A program made the translations under genes and the position numbers. Shown here piece after piece: positions 55,201-62,703 of a DNA stretch of 64,000 bases. Position 1 is the first letter of the stretch, and every line of letters starts with the position of its first letter. Source of the DNA: Bacteroidota bacterium (lineage in GTDB: Bacteria > Bacteroidota > Bacteroidia > Bacteroidales > CAIXZF01); the NCBI GenBank assembly GCA_022709385.1, contig JAKLIX010000002.1, forward strand, positions 232,535 through 296,534. Reading direction: 5' to 3'. The notes beneath the pieces were generated by a model, which had not been told where the DNA came from, ran no database searches, and was given only the letters and a program-made list of their open reading frames with translations.

Positions 55201-57379
55201 AAACGGTACTGCAAACCCCGTTCCGGACCACGGCCTGAAACTCCCAGAGACCTGCCGTGGTCAACACTTCCTCATGGGTGTCGGTGGTGTTGACGATCTC
55301 CTGCCAGGCCAGGCTGTTCAGGCGCTTCCGCCAGTTAAGGATAGTACCGAGATACCCGGTAAGTGTCATGGTGCCTGTGGAGGTGTTCAGACAGATCTGG
55401 TTGGAACCACCCGAAAGAAACCCACCGAGTGAGGGTGCATACACATCTACCACGGCCAGGTTTGAATAACCCGGATCACAGTCCGGAATCTGTGCAACCA
55501 CCCTGTACTCCCAGGTTCCTGCCACCTGGGGTGTTTCTGAGTAAATGGTACCGGTATGGGAAATATCGATCCAGTTACCTCCGTTCACCCTTTTCTGCCA
55601 TTTCAAAATCTCGCCAACTACCCCGCTCACCTGTAACAAAGGAATGGGATAGCCGCGGCAGATCGCTCCGCTGCCTGTTAAAACACCCCCATCGGCATAG
55701 GCAACAGCAGTGGCTGTAGCTGAAATCCAGGGACTTACCAGGCCATTGCCCGTATTATATGCCCTGGCATACATGGTGATGGTGTTACCGACCTGAACGA
55801 TGGGTGTATTGGTCTGATACGGAAAGAAATAATCAGTGTAAGGAGTGATGGTGGTGTCGGTGGTGAATTGAACGGCATTGGCATCCGGCCCGGGAACTGC
55901 GGTCATGACCATGGAACCATCCTGGCAACGAATCACGTCTTCCATGGTCGGCTCAAGAATATATCCCGTCACATGGACCACAAAGTTGGTATAGGCCGGA
56001 CATTCATGATCATCGTGAACGATAAAAGTCGTCGCATAATTACCAATCACATCACAAGTAAATACCGGTGTCTGTATCATGGTATTATTCAGGAAGTTAG
56101 CTCCTGTGCCCGTCCATTGGATGGAAATGTAGTTTCCGGTACCCCCATACACCAATCCTTCCAGTTGCAGCGGATTTTCAACAGTAACATAGGCCGGATC
56201 GGGAATCACAGAAGTCAGCAGTTGCGGATCCCTTGTAATGGTAACCGTACCGTTCATGGTATCATAGCATCCGGTAGTAAGGTTGGTGGCAATCACGATG
56301 TATTCCCCGAAAGGTCTGTCGGGCCAGGGAATGGTATCCCCGTCGCCCAGCCGCAGCAATCCATCCGGCAAGCCGTCTTTCATCAATTGATAGGAAACAT
56401 TTTCTTCCGATTCCACAAGGGAAATCACCCTTCCGTTGAGGTTATAACAATAGGTGCCGGAGCCAATCAGGTCGAAAGCGGTGGGTAAAGCAGCCACCGT
56501 AATCACGGCACTGCCATTCATGTTTGCCGTACAATTGCTTCCGGCTGCGGTGGCCGTGACCGTATAGGTGCCTGCCGTCTGGTTGCTCCAACTGATTGGT
56601 AATCCGGTGCCTTCTGTATAAGTCCCCTGCAGGACGCCATTCCTGTACAAGCGGTAATGTACCCCGGTCTGCGAACCGGTAAGGCTTACCGTCCGCCCCG
56701 ATTCATAAGGGCAATAACTCCCTGATCCGGTCACGGTAAAAATGACCGGAATGGCAACCACAGTAACCGGACTGTCATCGGAACCCACACAATCATTGGC
56801 ATCCTCATAGGAATACGTAATGATATGGGTTCCAACCCCTGCCACAGAGGGATTGAATACGCCACTGCTGACAGCAGGCCCGCTATAGGTGCCGCCCGGA
56901 GGTGTTCCGCCCGTCAGAATGTAAGAGGTCGTGGTAACACATTGTGTCTGCAGGGTTCCAAGGCTGACTGCCGGAAGGTCATTCACCGTGATCGTGGCCG
57001 GAAGTGAAACCTCCTCGGGATTACCTCCATCCTGGACGACTGCCCTGAATCGGGTCGTTTCTGTGAGAGGACCAGATTCATAGGTAGTTGCAGTATGAAG
57101 GATGATATCCCATACCGAAAACGGTGCTACTGCATACTCCCACCGGATCACCGACCCGCTGTGCCCTGACAGTGTTAATACACCGCTGGTCTCTCCCTCA
57201 CAAACCGATCTGTCGGGACTTACCTGACCCCCAGCCGTGGGTGGTGCAAAGGTCAGGATGTGCGACACGGATTTCCCATCCTGTCCCGCTGTTACACTGA
57301 TACCGGCCTGAGCCCGGAAAGGCAAGACGAGGGCGGCCAGGATGATAAATTGAATGAAACAGCTAAATCTCTTTCTCAT
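46241..57379 (-). CDS. Giant T9SS surface protein with hierarchical Ig-like repeats
   Basis: 3712 residues with a signal peptide (to about FRAQAG). Three module types recur. Type A, about 82 residues, G-G-x-V-x-G-G...I-C...L-x-G...W-Q-K-R-L-N-x-G-x-W...A-G-x-W-E/D-Y-R-A-x-V...G-x-C...Y-S: about 17 copies. Type B, G-G-T-Y-S-G-P-G-V...F-N-x-S-L-A-G-V-G: about 5. Type C, G-x-Y-C...L-S-G-S-x-x-G-V-x-Y-Q-L: about 9. PKD-like units containing DPAYV...GGTG, each followed by a D-Q-I-R-C-G segment, occur three times. The order A'-B-C-C-PKD-IRCG-A(4 to 6) repeats as three super-units of roughly 950 residues. The C-terminus has a CNA-B-like fold, a dockerin-like pair (about 3395-3445), a cohesin-like domain and a T9SS sorting domain. 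Likely a cell-surface adhesin, comparable in layout to SprB-type proteins. Confidence 0.88.
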   Translation of the reverse strand: MRKRFSCFIQFIILAALVLPFRAQAGISVTAGQDGKSVSHILTFAPPTAGGQVSPDRSVCEGETSGVLTLSGHSGSVIRWEYAVAPFSVWDIILHTATTYESGPLTETTRFRAVVQDGGNPEEVSLPATITVNDLPAVSLGTLQTQCVTTTSYILTGGTPPGGTYSGPAVSSGVFNPSVAGVGTHIITYSYEDANDCVGSDDSPVTVVAIPVIFTVTGSGSYCPYESGRTVSLTGSQTGVHYRLYRNGVLQGTYTEGTGLPISWSNQTAGTYTVTATAAGSNCTANMNGSAVITVAALPTAFDLIGSGTYCYNLNGRVISLVESEENVSYQLMKDGLPDGLLRLGDGDTIPWPDRPFGEYIVIATNLTTGCYDTMNGTVTITRDPQLLTSVIPDPAYVTVENPLQLEGLVYGGTGNYISIQWTGTGANFLNNTMIQTPVFTCDVIGNYATTFIVHDDHECPAYTNFVVHVTGYILEPTMEDVIRCQDGSMVMTAVPGPDANAVQFTTDTTITPYTDYFFPYQTNTPIVQVGNTITMYARAYNTGNGLVSPWISATATAVAYADGGVLTGSGAICRGYPIPLLQVSGVVGEILKWQKRVNGGNWIDISHTGTIYSETPQVAGTWEYRVVAQIPDCDPGYSNLAVVDVYAPSLGGFLSGGSNQICLNTSTGTMTLTGYLGTILNWRKRLNSLAWQEIVNTTDTHEEVLTTAGLWEFQAVVRNGVCSTVYSQTFIVQVDLLSVGGTVSGGTSLCPGVTTPTLVLTGQTGTVQKWQKRLNEGSWQDIAHTSATYYEIPASSGNWDYRAQVRYGVCNPVYSGSTRVTVYPASVGGQVNGGGTICLYTSTGTLTLTGYNNNILRWQRRLNNGGWQNIGNTNPTYSEAPTSVGIWDYRAVVGIGNCGEVFSGYATVEVIPNALGGTITGSKTVCTGQTSGLLTLSAYSGTIVKWQYAVSPFTTWSDIPNQTASYTSGPLTVTTKFRAVLESGICPWVYSSEAVITVVALPVVNFYGSLAGQCVNNTVYALSGGSPAGGTYSGPGVSGNNFNASLAGVGVWTITYTYSDTYGCSASATNTIEVFTSPTVTFTGLLASQCLSSTTYMLTGGSPSGGTYSGPGVTGTNFNASLAGQGSHILTYTFNSGVGCSGSATNTIQVYPNPLVYTLSGTAGYCPGSSGLTLSLNGSQIGVFYQLKKNGVSDGSPLNGTGSPLYWYNKLAGTYTVTALNATTACSAQMSGSVLLYQFPAPTTYNLTGGGSYCSGGSGLTVTLSGSQAGVSYQLYRNSVPNDIPKSGTGASLTWTGKTAGSYTVVATTLATGCSSPMSGVVLITEDPALTASIIPDPAYVIIGNNLNLNGGPSGGTGSYITHQWTGPGTPYLSATSIVNPVFNSAAYGNYNLTYTVTDSHGCTASDQITVHTTSPLAEPVMPNQIRCGEGTLTMTATPGVGGDQVQFSLNGSIVVYTATSVPYQYVTPVIPPGGSLTVYARTRNSGSGNTSNWVTATAAAYATSVGGFLSAGGSICLGSAIPVLSLTSYVGDVNGWWKRLNGGTWTAIPYYGTIYAETPSQAGTWEYRAEVQIPGCAPGYSTIASVVVSSPSVGGALAASQGNICFGASTGTIQLSGQTGNVVSWRKKWNSTVWQVINHTGTSYSEVPGQAGSWEYQAEVRNGNCSPQYSSIVTIQVDPESEGGSISGSGSICPGFYTPVMVASAYTGNINKWQKRFNAGAWTDIPNTLASYSEILDQQGNWEYRVEVQQGVCPPAYSSHATITVVPESVGGTVAGGGTICLGSSTPSLALMNYLGDILKWQKRLNGGLWIDIVNTTAYYNEVPSSTGTWEYRAVVALGLCQESYSDPATVLVVPATLGGQVMSDAVVCIGQNSGQLQLANHLGMVVKWQYSVAPYTSWTDIIHTQTVYTSGPLSQTTKFRVMVKNGNCPEQYSLPATIMVMPLPATTFDNDLPLLCISSPVLTLSGGSPSGGVYSGPGVISNTFNPLLAGIGTHTLTYTYTDIFGCSNSDQNTIDVEGLPTVGFDLNVSSVCVNATPFVLAGGTPEGGTYSGPGISGGVFNPSLVAVGDHVISYTYTNELGCSNTAQDIIQVLQVPLRYALSGGGNYCEGGNGLTVTLSGSESTATYQLLRNGNPLGSPLNGTGSSLVWNNQTVGIYSVIATGIQSGCSISMLGNVNIETSPLPAAFLTAGSGTYCYEGIGREVTLSGSETGVSYQLRKDNLNEGLPLTGTGNALSWPDMPEGSYTVEATIIATGCIRLMTGTAAVIKDPQLLLSILPDPAYVITNSNILMQGNASGGAGYFPAYSWSGEGAAWLSSLTMPTSLFNAPDTGEYELLLTVTDGHGCMTTATGSVHVIQEITPPEVSDQIRCGTGSVTITAVPGQGGDQIQFSLDGATIVYTATTDPFQYITPEIPVSTGLIVYARTLSSVTGLFSGWSTAFANAYEQPVGGYVTGGDEICAGTQSPLMTLNGWIGVINTWQKRYNSGNWTNVPFNGTEYSELMPFPGTWDFRVEIALEGCSPGYSEFTSVIVDPQTYGGTLVSASQEVCLGQPLSPITLTGYVGSVLYWRKRLEGFEWQHINNSNTTFSDIPYATGLWDYQAVVRSGECETEYSTIMSIQVITPSEPGNVTGGGSICQGNVTPEMSLSNYSGQIQRWEKKLNTGTWTSIPHQGVTYSETPAQAGTWYYRAVVKNGVCDEAFSTAATVVVTPLAVGGQLSAGGGACLGSPSGFMILSGYTGTIQKWQRKFENGNWVDVQHYLHYYAPVLNQAGTWKFRVVLVSGACGTAYSTESQLIVSAPTIPGNVSGGNGICMGSSTATLTLSGHLGSVVKWQKRTQGGNWTDINNINTTYSEIIYIPGIYHFRAAVRNGNCNLEYSGYTEVEVSATSIGGQVINGSSFCLGGTTNTLTLVSNTGAVQYWQKRVNGGSWTMIENTTSAYTETPPVAGTWEYRAAVKNGYCALVFSQPAVVTVYPSPAVYQLSGPSFFCEGDAGALLTLSGSESGVQYQLIRNGQNFGNPVNGTGQPMQWLASQSGAYYVTAVYTTSGCVADMAGFIGVDVAPLPDQYDITGNGVDCGGEGGGTVSLNGSQSGIEYRLYRNGEQQEPILTGTGGSLSWYDLLSGDYNVQAFDPVTLCNIPMYGSVAVPYSDLPVAYDVGGGGQHCAGDPAAVVTLSGSESGKTYTLLLNGTIAYGSPLAGSGLPLVFSGITQSGTYFIRAVDDFTECSSMMNLSASLTLLESPYVDAGPDLDVFFGSSVMIQAVVIGGSPPYTFQWTPGLGLSDSTILNPMANPEDTTCYTLIVTDVNTCQGRDSLSVNPYLSAGQSIANGILRYDNLFGTPLHNSTVYLVDSANNIVAQAEVTADGTFAFDAFPNGSYFLTGSSALEPGGINATDALQVLKHFVHLITLTGLKLKAGDVNASNFINSVDALQIQYYFTGVINFFQAGEWVFERKPYTFTGDSYYLDLLGLCVGDVNGSYIPPARLSPLMPYDISGIVPMSPGRQAEIPLCIQLDGDAAAVSLDFEIDPACFTPLSLSISGDEKAWIWTVEGQRIRLSYASLEPLASKDERICVMMMGQFPSNPKEGNWLTYARGESADLDVNLLNMNLIVPELKYTREKDGLGVLVHPNPVSDRMSVNTDLPFEGKLNLQLVDAHGSICLSKEFPGQPAGKNENILETTSLAPGLYLLKVSLEGSTSVISVSTKILVQQ

Positions 57380-57926
57380 AATTCCGAATCTTAATAATAC
57401 TTATGGATTACAGCGAAACTGTATCCGATTAACTTTGCTAAACCGTTGGTTACTTGTACTTTGAATGTAAAACATCCTTGAATTTGATTTGTTGGCTTAG
57501 GGATGTCATCTTAACATTGATCTGTATCAATAAATTATTGATCTAAATCAACGAAAGACTGATCTTACCCTAAAAGCTGACAAAGTATCATGAATACCAA
57601 TAGACTGACATTAAAAAATATGTTTTTGTGAACAAAGGCCTGTTGATTATATGGATAACTAACTAACAATCATTATTTTATATTCAACTCTACGATTCCA
57701 TGCCATCCTCCAAATATCAACTGCAAATATATCTGTTTTTTGCTTAGCTTTCGCATTCAGACTTTAACTATCCTCAAATCTGAAGGAACAATAAGCTGGA
57801 ACGCTTGTTTAGCAAACACTTCAGTAAGCAACATCATTGAAATCAACTCAAGCAGTGCTCCTTCAAGATGAATAAATTTCGCTGCAGGTTGCCCGGGAAT
57901 GTTCTGAATTTTCCCATTTTTGACCT

Positions 57927-57934
57927 TACCTTTG
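57927..57934 (+). promoter_or_regulatory. -7 box for the GH13/GH65 operon
   Basis: TACCTTTG fits TAnnTTTG, 16 nt before the ATG at 57951. The rest of the 57380-57950 spacer is AT-rich, with no gene or strong structure visible. Confidence 0.45.
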
Positions 57935-57950
57935 TGGTTTAAATGCTCCT

Positions 57951-59693
57951 ATGGATTTCATTAAGCATCTGTATATCATATGGGAAAGCCTGTATCCGGG
58001 CATGGACAAGATCCTACTGGAAGCATTCATAAACCGACACATATTCCCACTTCGGGAAAAATCAGGCCCGTTATCAGACAGGAATTCCTCAAACCTTGCC
58101 GAGGTCAAAAAGGAGCTGCCGGAACAATGGTATAAGGAAGCTGTAGTTTACGCCTTGTACGTGGATCTGTTCGACAGGGATCTGGACGGACTGCGTGCAA
58201 GACTGGGCTACCTGGAAAACCTTGGTATCAACTGTATCTGGCTGCTTCCCATCCTGTCGTCCCCTGGCAGGGATGCGGGCTTCGACATTGACGATTTTTA
58301 CGCCATCCGGCCCGACCTGCTTGGAAACAACGCCGAAAACAGGGATCCTTTCCGCGAACTGATCACCGAAGCCCACCTCAGGGGGATCCGCATCATTTTC
58401 GATATAGCCCTGAACCACACCTCCGACCGGCACCCCTGGTTCAGGCAGGCATCATCATCCCGCGACAATCCTTACAGGGAATACTACATCTGGAGCGAAG
58501 ACACAGCAGGGTACAGTCAGGCCAGGATTATCTTCAAAGGCATTGAAAGCTCAAACTGGGAAGCCTGCGGTGACGCCTTTTATTTTCATCGATTCTTCCA
58601 CTTTCAGCCCGATCTGAACTATCGTAAGCCGGAAGTGCTGCTGGCCATGTCGGAAGTCCTATTATTCTGGCAACAACAAGGGATAGACGGTTTCCGGGCG
58701 GATGCTATTCCCTACCTGTGGAAAGAGGAACACACAGATTGTGAGAATCTTCCCGCCACCCACCTCATCATGAAGTTTTTCAGGGCAGTCCTGGATGCCG
58801 TTAAACCCGGTACCCTGCTACTCGCCGAAGCCTGCCAGCCTCCGCATCAGGTTGTGGCATACTTCGGCCGGGGCGACGAATGTCATGCCGCCTATCACTT
58901 TCCGCTGATGCCCCGCATCTTTATCTCCCTGTCCCGTCAAAACGGGGATGCCATCCGGCAAATCCTCTCCCCTGCTTTCACACCTGAAATACCAGCTGAC
59001 AATCAATGGTTTACCTTTCTGCGCTGCCATGATGAACTCAGCCTCGAAAAGGTCTACGTGAGTGAGACCGAAAGGGCTTTCCTGCACGGGCAATACTGTC
59101 GCAGGCCTGAATGGGATTTCCGTGAGGGTGAGGGCATCTCTGCCAGGCTGGCCGAACTGCTCGGGATGAACACCGACAGCATCCTGCTGGCCTTTTCCCT
59201 AATGCTGACCCTGCCGGGGACCCCGGTTATTTATTATGGTGATGAAACCGGAAAAGGCAATGATGAAGCCTTTTACCGGGAAATGAAAGCGTTCACGGGT
59301 AAGGATGACAGCCGATACCTTGTCAGAGGCAGAATAAACTGGGAACAAACAGAACAAGCCCTTGCCGATCCGGCAAGTCAGGCATCCCGGATTTTTTACC
59401 CCCTGCAAGAGATGATCCGGCTCAGAAAGCAATTCACAGCATTCGGCCGGGGCAGCATTAGCTTTGAAAACACCCTCACTGAAGAAGCATCTCCCCTGCT
59501 GATTTACCGACGTTTATACGAGCAGGAAGGTCTCCTGCTGATCCATAATCTCGGCGAAAAAAGCATCAGTCCAGGCAAACAGCTTATCCCGCCGGGCAGC
59601 ATCCTGTTCTCCCACGGATATGAATCCGGACGGTTCGATGCATTTGGATTTATCTGGATAGATATAAGCGCTACAAACATAAAGCAAGCATGA
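57951..59693 (+). CDS. GH13 alpha-glucosyl enzyme, trehalose-synthase-like
   Basis: 580 residues, no signal peptide, so cytoplasmic. After a 55-residue N-terminal extension the (beta/alpha)8 domain begins at QWYKEAVVYALYVDLF. Catalytic residues are Asp251 (GFRADA), Glu293 (LLLAEA) and Asp361 (CHDEL). DIALNHTSDRHPWF is characteristic of the trehalose synthase/alpha-glucosidase/sucrose-active subfamilies. No maltokinase domain follows. The gene overlaps the beta-phosphoglucomutase/GH65 gene by 4 nt (ATGA), so the two act together on disaccharides (maltose, trehalose or sucrose). Trehalose synthase is the best guess. Confidence 0.85.
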   Translation: MDFIKHLYIIWESLYPGMDKILLEAFINRHIFPLREKSGPLSDRNSSNLAEVKKELPEQWYKEAVVYALYVDLFDRDLDGLRARLGYLENLGINCIWLLPILSSPGRDAGFDIDDFYAIRPDLLGNNAENRDPFRELITEAHLRGIRIIFDIALNHTSDRHPWFRQASSSRDNPYREYYIWSEDTAGYSQARIIFKGIESSNWEACGDAFYFHRFFHFQPDLNYRKPEVLLAMSEVLLFWQQQGIDGFRADAIPYLWKEEHTDCENLPATHLIMKFFRAVLDAVKPGTLLLAEACQPPHQVVAYFGRGDECHAAYHFPLMPRIFISLSRQNGDAIRQILSPAFTPEIPADNQWFTFLRCHDELSLEKVYVSETERAFLHGQYCRRPEWDFREGEGISARLAELLGMNTDSILLAFSLMLTLPGTPVIYYGDETGKGNDEAFYREMKAFTGKDDSRYLVRGRINWEQTEQALADPASQASRIFYPLQEMIRLRKQFTAFGRGSISFENTLTEEASPLLIYRRLYEQEGLLLIHNLGEKSISPGKQLIPPGSILFSHGYESGRFDAFGFIWIDISATNIKQA

Positions 59694-62587
59694 CAACACC
59701 GCTCCCCTTCCATGCCGTGGTCTTTGACCTCGACGGGGTGGTTACGCAAACCGCCCTTGTCCACAGCCGGGCCTGGAAACACATGTTCGATGAATATCTC
59801 CGGCTTCGTGAAAGCAGGAACGGTGAACCTTTCAGGGAATTCGACCACGGAACCGACTACAGAAGATACGTGGATGGAAAACCAAGATACGACGGTGTCA
59901 GGTCCTTCCTCTCCTCCAGGGGTATCAGCCTTCCGGAAGGATCGAGCATGGACGGCCCGGATGAGGAAAGCATCTGCGGGCTGGGGAACCGGAAAAACGA
60001 CAGCTTTCACAGGGTACTTGAACAACAGGGTGTAGAAGTTTACCCTTCCACCCTCAGGCTGATCGGGGAGCTGCGCGAAGCCGGCATCCCCTGTGGCATC
60101 GCCTCCTCCAGCCGGAATGCGGAGGCGGTGCTCGAACGCGCCGGCATCAGGGATCTGTTTGTGGTCGTGGTGGACGGCCTGACTGCCGAACGATCGGGAT
60201 TGAAAGGGAAACCGGAACCCGACATTTTCCTTCACGCCTGTCAAGCCATGGGAGCAGAACCCATGGAATCGGTAGTGATAGAAGATGCGGTATCAGGTGT
60301 GGAAGCTGCCCGTAAAGGACATTTCGGTCTGGTGATCGGCATCGCCAGGGAAGGTGGTGAAACGGAACTGCTCGCACACGGAGCCGACATCGTTTGCACT
60401 GACCTCGGACAAAGCGGGATGGCTGACATCATCCGCTGGTTCACCGAAGAACTGGAGCAGGAGCAGTGGATGATCCGCTATCATGATTATCAACCCGCCC
60501 TGGAAAAAACCAGGGAAAGCCTGCTGACCACCGGGAATGGCCGCTTCGCCAGCAGAGGATGCCAGGAGGAAAGCAAAGACGGGCCTTACCATTATCCGGG
60601 TACCTATATGGCCGGCCTCTACAACCGCCTTCACACACGGCTCAACGACAGAGACATCGCGAATGAAGACCTGGTGAATTGTCCGAACTGGCTGGGTATC
60701 TCCTTCAGACCGGCCGGCGGAAGCTGGTTTGACGTGGATCAATACCATGTATCCGCTTGCAGCAGGACACTCCACATGAAGCAGGGCTTGCTCAGCCGCT
60801 CCATCCGCGCCACTGCCCCTGACGGTAAAACCTTCCTCGTCAGGTCGGAACGCTTTGTCTCCATGGCCAATCCCGACCTGGCCTGCCTGCGTTATTCGCT
60901 CACCCCACTGGATTCTTCGGGTATCATTACCATCCGCTCGGAAATCGACGGCAATATCCTGAACAGCGGTGTGGAGCGTTACAAACAATTTGAAAACCGC
61001 CACCTGAAACCGGCACACCGCATCCATGATTCGCTGGCAGGATTTCTCCTCATGCAAACAAAGCAGTCGGGTATTTATGTAAACACTGCCTACCGGCACC
61101 GGATTACGGAACAGGAAGTCCTGAAAGGCATGCAGACTGACATTAGCGGTGAAGCCTGCCTGCAGTGTTACTTCAGAGTAGAAGTAACGCAGGGTCAAAC
61201 TGTTACCATTGAAAAGTTCATCAGCCTCACAAGCTTCCGGGACAGTCGCTCCGGCACTGAACTCCTTCATGCGGGATTCGGAGACGGGCATCCGGACTTC
61301 GATACCCTGCTGCAAGATTCAGCCCGGGAGTGGTCGGAAATCTGGAAAAGCGCGGATATCAGGATCAAAGCCGACAGGCAGAGCCAGAAGCTGCTGAGAA
61401 TGCACATCTACCACCTGATGGTGTCCATGTCGAAGCACAACCTGGACACCGACAGCAGCATCGGCGCAAGAGGCCTTCACGGAGAAGCCTACCGGGGACA
61501 TATCTTCTGGGATGAACTGTTTATCCAGCCCTTCTATAACATGCACTTCCCCGGAATCAGCCGGGCCATGCTGCTTTACAGGTACAACAGGCTTGAAAAG
61601 GCAAGAGAAAATGCCCTGGAGAAGGGTTTGCAGGGTGCGCTCTTCCCATGGCAAAGCGGCTCCGACGGCAGGGAAGAAACCCAGACGATACACCTCAATC
61701 CCTTATCCGGGAAATGGGATCCCGACCACAGCTCCCTGCAGCGTCATGTGTCCCTTGCCATTGCCTGGAATGTGCTGCAATATCACCGGCAAAGCGGCGA
61801 CCAGGCTTTTATGAGGGATTTCGGTTTTGAAATGCTGACTGAGATCTGCCGCTGCTGGGTTTCCATGTGCACTTTCAACCCGGAAACAAACCGATATGAC
61901 ACCCACGGGGTGATGGGACCCGATGAGTTTCATGAATCCTACCCGGATTCTGAGACAGCGGGACTGACCAACAACGCCTACACCAATCTCCTGCTGGCCT
62001 TCATCCTGGAAGAGACGGTCAGTCGCCTGACTGCCGAATGCCGGGGCGAGGCTGAGGAGATGAAGCGCTGGGAGAACATCAGCCGCAGCCTGACCATACA
62101 CATCACGGAGGAAGGCATCATCGAACAATTCCGCGGCTGGTCAGCCCTGAAGGAACTGGACTGGGAGGGCTACCGGGCCCGCTACGGCAATATTTACCGT
62201 CTCGACAGGATACTGAAAGCCGAAGGATTATCCCCCGACGCATACAGGCTCTCCAAGCAGGCCGACACCCTGATGATCTTCTATCTCCTCGGCCCCGGAG
62301 AAACCGGCCGGCTGCTGAAGCGACTGGGATACTCCCTGCCCGAAGGCTATTTCGAAAAGAACTTCCGCTACTACCTGCAGCGCTGTTCCCATGGCAGCAG
62401 CCTGAGCCGCATCGTCCACACCCGCCTGGCCCATATGGCAGGCGACCAGGCGCTTGCCCGGGATCTCTTCCGGCAGGCCCTGCTTACCGACTACGGAGAC
62501 GTTCAGGGGGGAACCACTGCGGAAGGTATCCATACAGGCGTGATGGCTGCCTGCCTTGAGATGGCGGTGAGGTGTTTAGAAGTTTAG
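59690..62587 (+). CDS. Beta-phosphoglucomutase / GH65 disaccharide phosphorylase fusion (C-terminus truncated)
   Basis: 965 residues. Residues 1-235 are a HAD-type beta-phosphoglucomutase: VFDLDGVVT (Asp13, Asp15), ASSSRNAEAVL, KPEPDIF and VIEDAVSGVEAA. Residues about 255-965 are a GH65 phosphorylase with the general acid Glu746 in GVMGPDEFHE, and RGHIFWDELF and GGTTAEGIHTGVMA. The enzyme would split maltose, trehalose or a related glucoside with phosphate to beta-glucose-1-phosphate and convert that to glucose-6-phosphate. Normal GH65 proteins continue with a small C-terminal beta domain after this point. Here the frame stops within the first copy of a GTTTAGAAGTTTAG repeat, so that domain is missing. 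Activity is therefore uncertain. Confidence 0.88.
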   Translation: MTTPLPFHAVVFDLDGVVTQTALVHSRAWKHMFDEYLRLRESRNGEPFREFDHGTDYRRYVDGKPRYDGVRSFLSSRGISLPEGSSMDGPDEESICGLGNRKNDSFHRVLEQQGVEVYPSTLRLIGELREAGIPCGIASSSRNAEAVLERAGIRDLFVVVVDGLTAERSGLKGKPEPDIFLHACQAMGAEPMESVVIEDAVSGVEAARKGHFGLVIGIAREGGETELLAHGADIVCTDLGQSGMADIIRWFTEELEQEQWMIRYHDYQPALEKTRESLLTTGNGRFASRGCQEESKDGPYHYPGTYMAGLYNRLHTRLNDRDIANEDLVNCPNWLGISFRPAGGSWFDVDQYHVSACSRTLHMKQGLLSRSIRATAPDGKTFLVRSERFVSMANPDLACLRYSLTPLDSSGIITIRSEIDGNILNSGVERYKQFENRHLKPAHRIHDSLAGFLLMQTKQSGIYVNTAYRHRITEQEVLKGMQTDISGEACLQCYFRVEVTQGQTVTIEKFISLTSFRDSRSGTELLHAGFGDGHPDFDTLLQDSAREWSEIWKSADIRIKADRQSQKLLRMHIYHLMVSMSKHNLDTDSSIGARGLHGEAYRGHIFWDELFIQPFYNMHFPGISRAMLLYRYNRLEKARENALEKGLQGALFPWQSGSDGREETQTIHLNPLSGKWDPDHSSLQRHVSLAIAWNVLQYHRQSGDQAFMRDFGFEMLTEICRCWVSMCTFNPETNRYDTHGVMGPDEFHESYPDSETAGLTNNAYTNLLLAFILEETVSRLTAECRGEAEEMKRWENISRSLTIHITEEGIIEQFRGWSALKELDWEGYRARYGNIYRLDRILKAEGLSPDAYRLSKQADTLMIFYLLGPGETGRLLKRLGYSLPEGYFEKNFRYYLQRCSHGSSLSRIVHTRLAHMAGDQALARDLFRQALLTDYGDVQGGTTAEGIHTGVMAACLEMAVRCLEV

Positions 62588-62620
62588 TCGTTTAGAAGTT
62601 TAGTGGTTTAGAAGTTTATA
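62574..62620. repeat. Three near-tandem copies of GTTTAGAAGTTTA(G)
   Basis: Copies begin at about 62574, 62590 and 62606. The first supplies the TAG stop of the GH65 fusion. Similar single copies lie at 22650 and 22793. It marks the border between GC-rich core DNA and the AT-rich TPR gene, so it may be a recombination scar. Confidence 0.7.
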
Positions 62621-62703
62621 TTATATACTCATACCAGAAAATTAGGCACAAAGGGGAAAAATTTTCGACCAAAAAATGATTAAGTTTGAAAAAAAATATT
62701 TCT

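Noticed and set aside
60293..61315. A 340-codon minus-strand frame opposite the GH65 fusion
   Set aside because: The sense strand carries HAD and GH65 motifs; the antisense frame has none.
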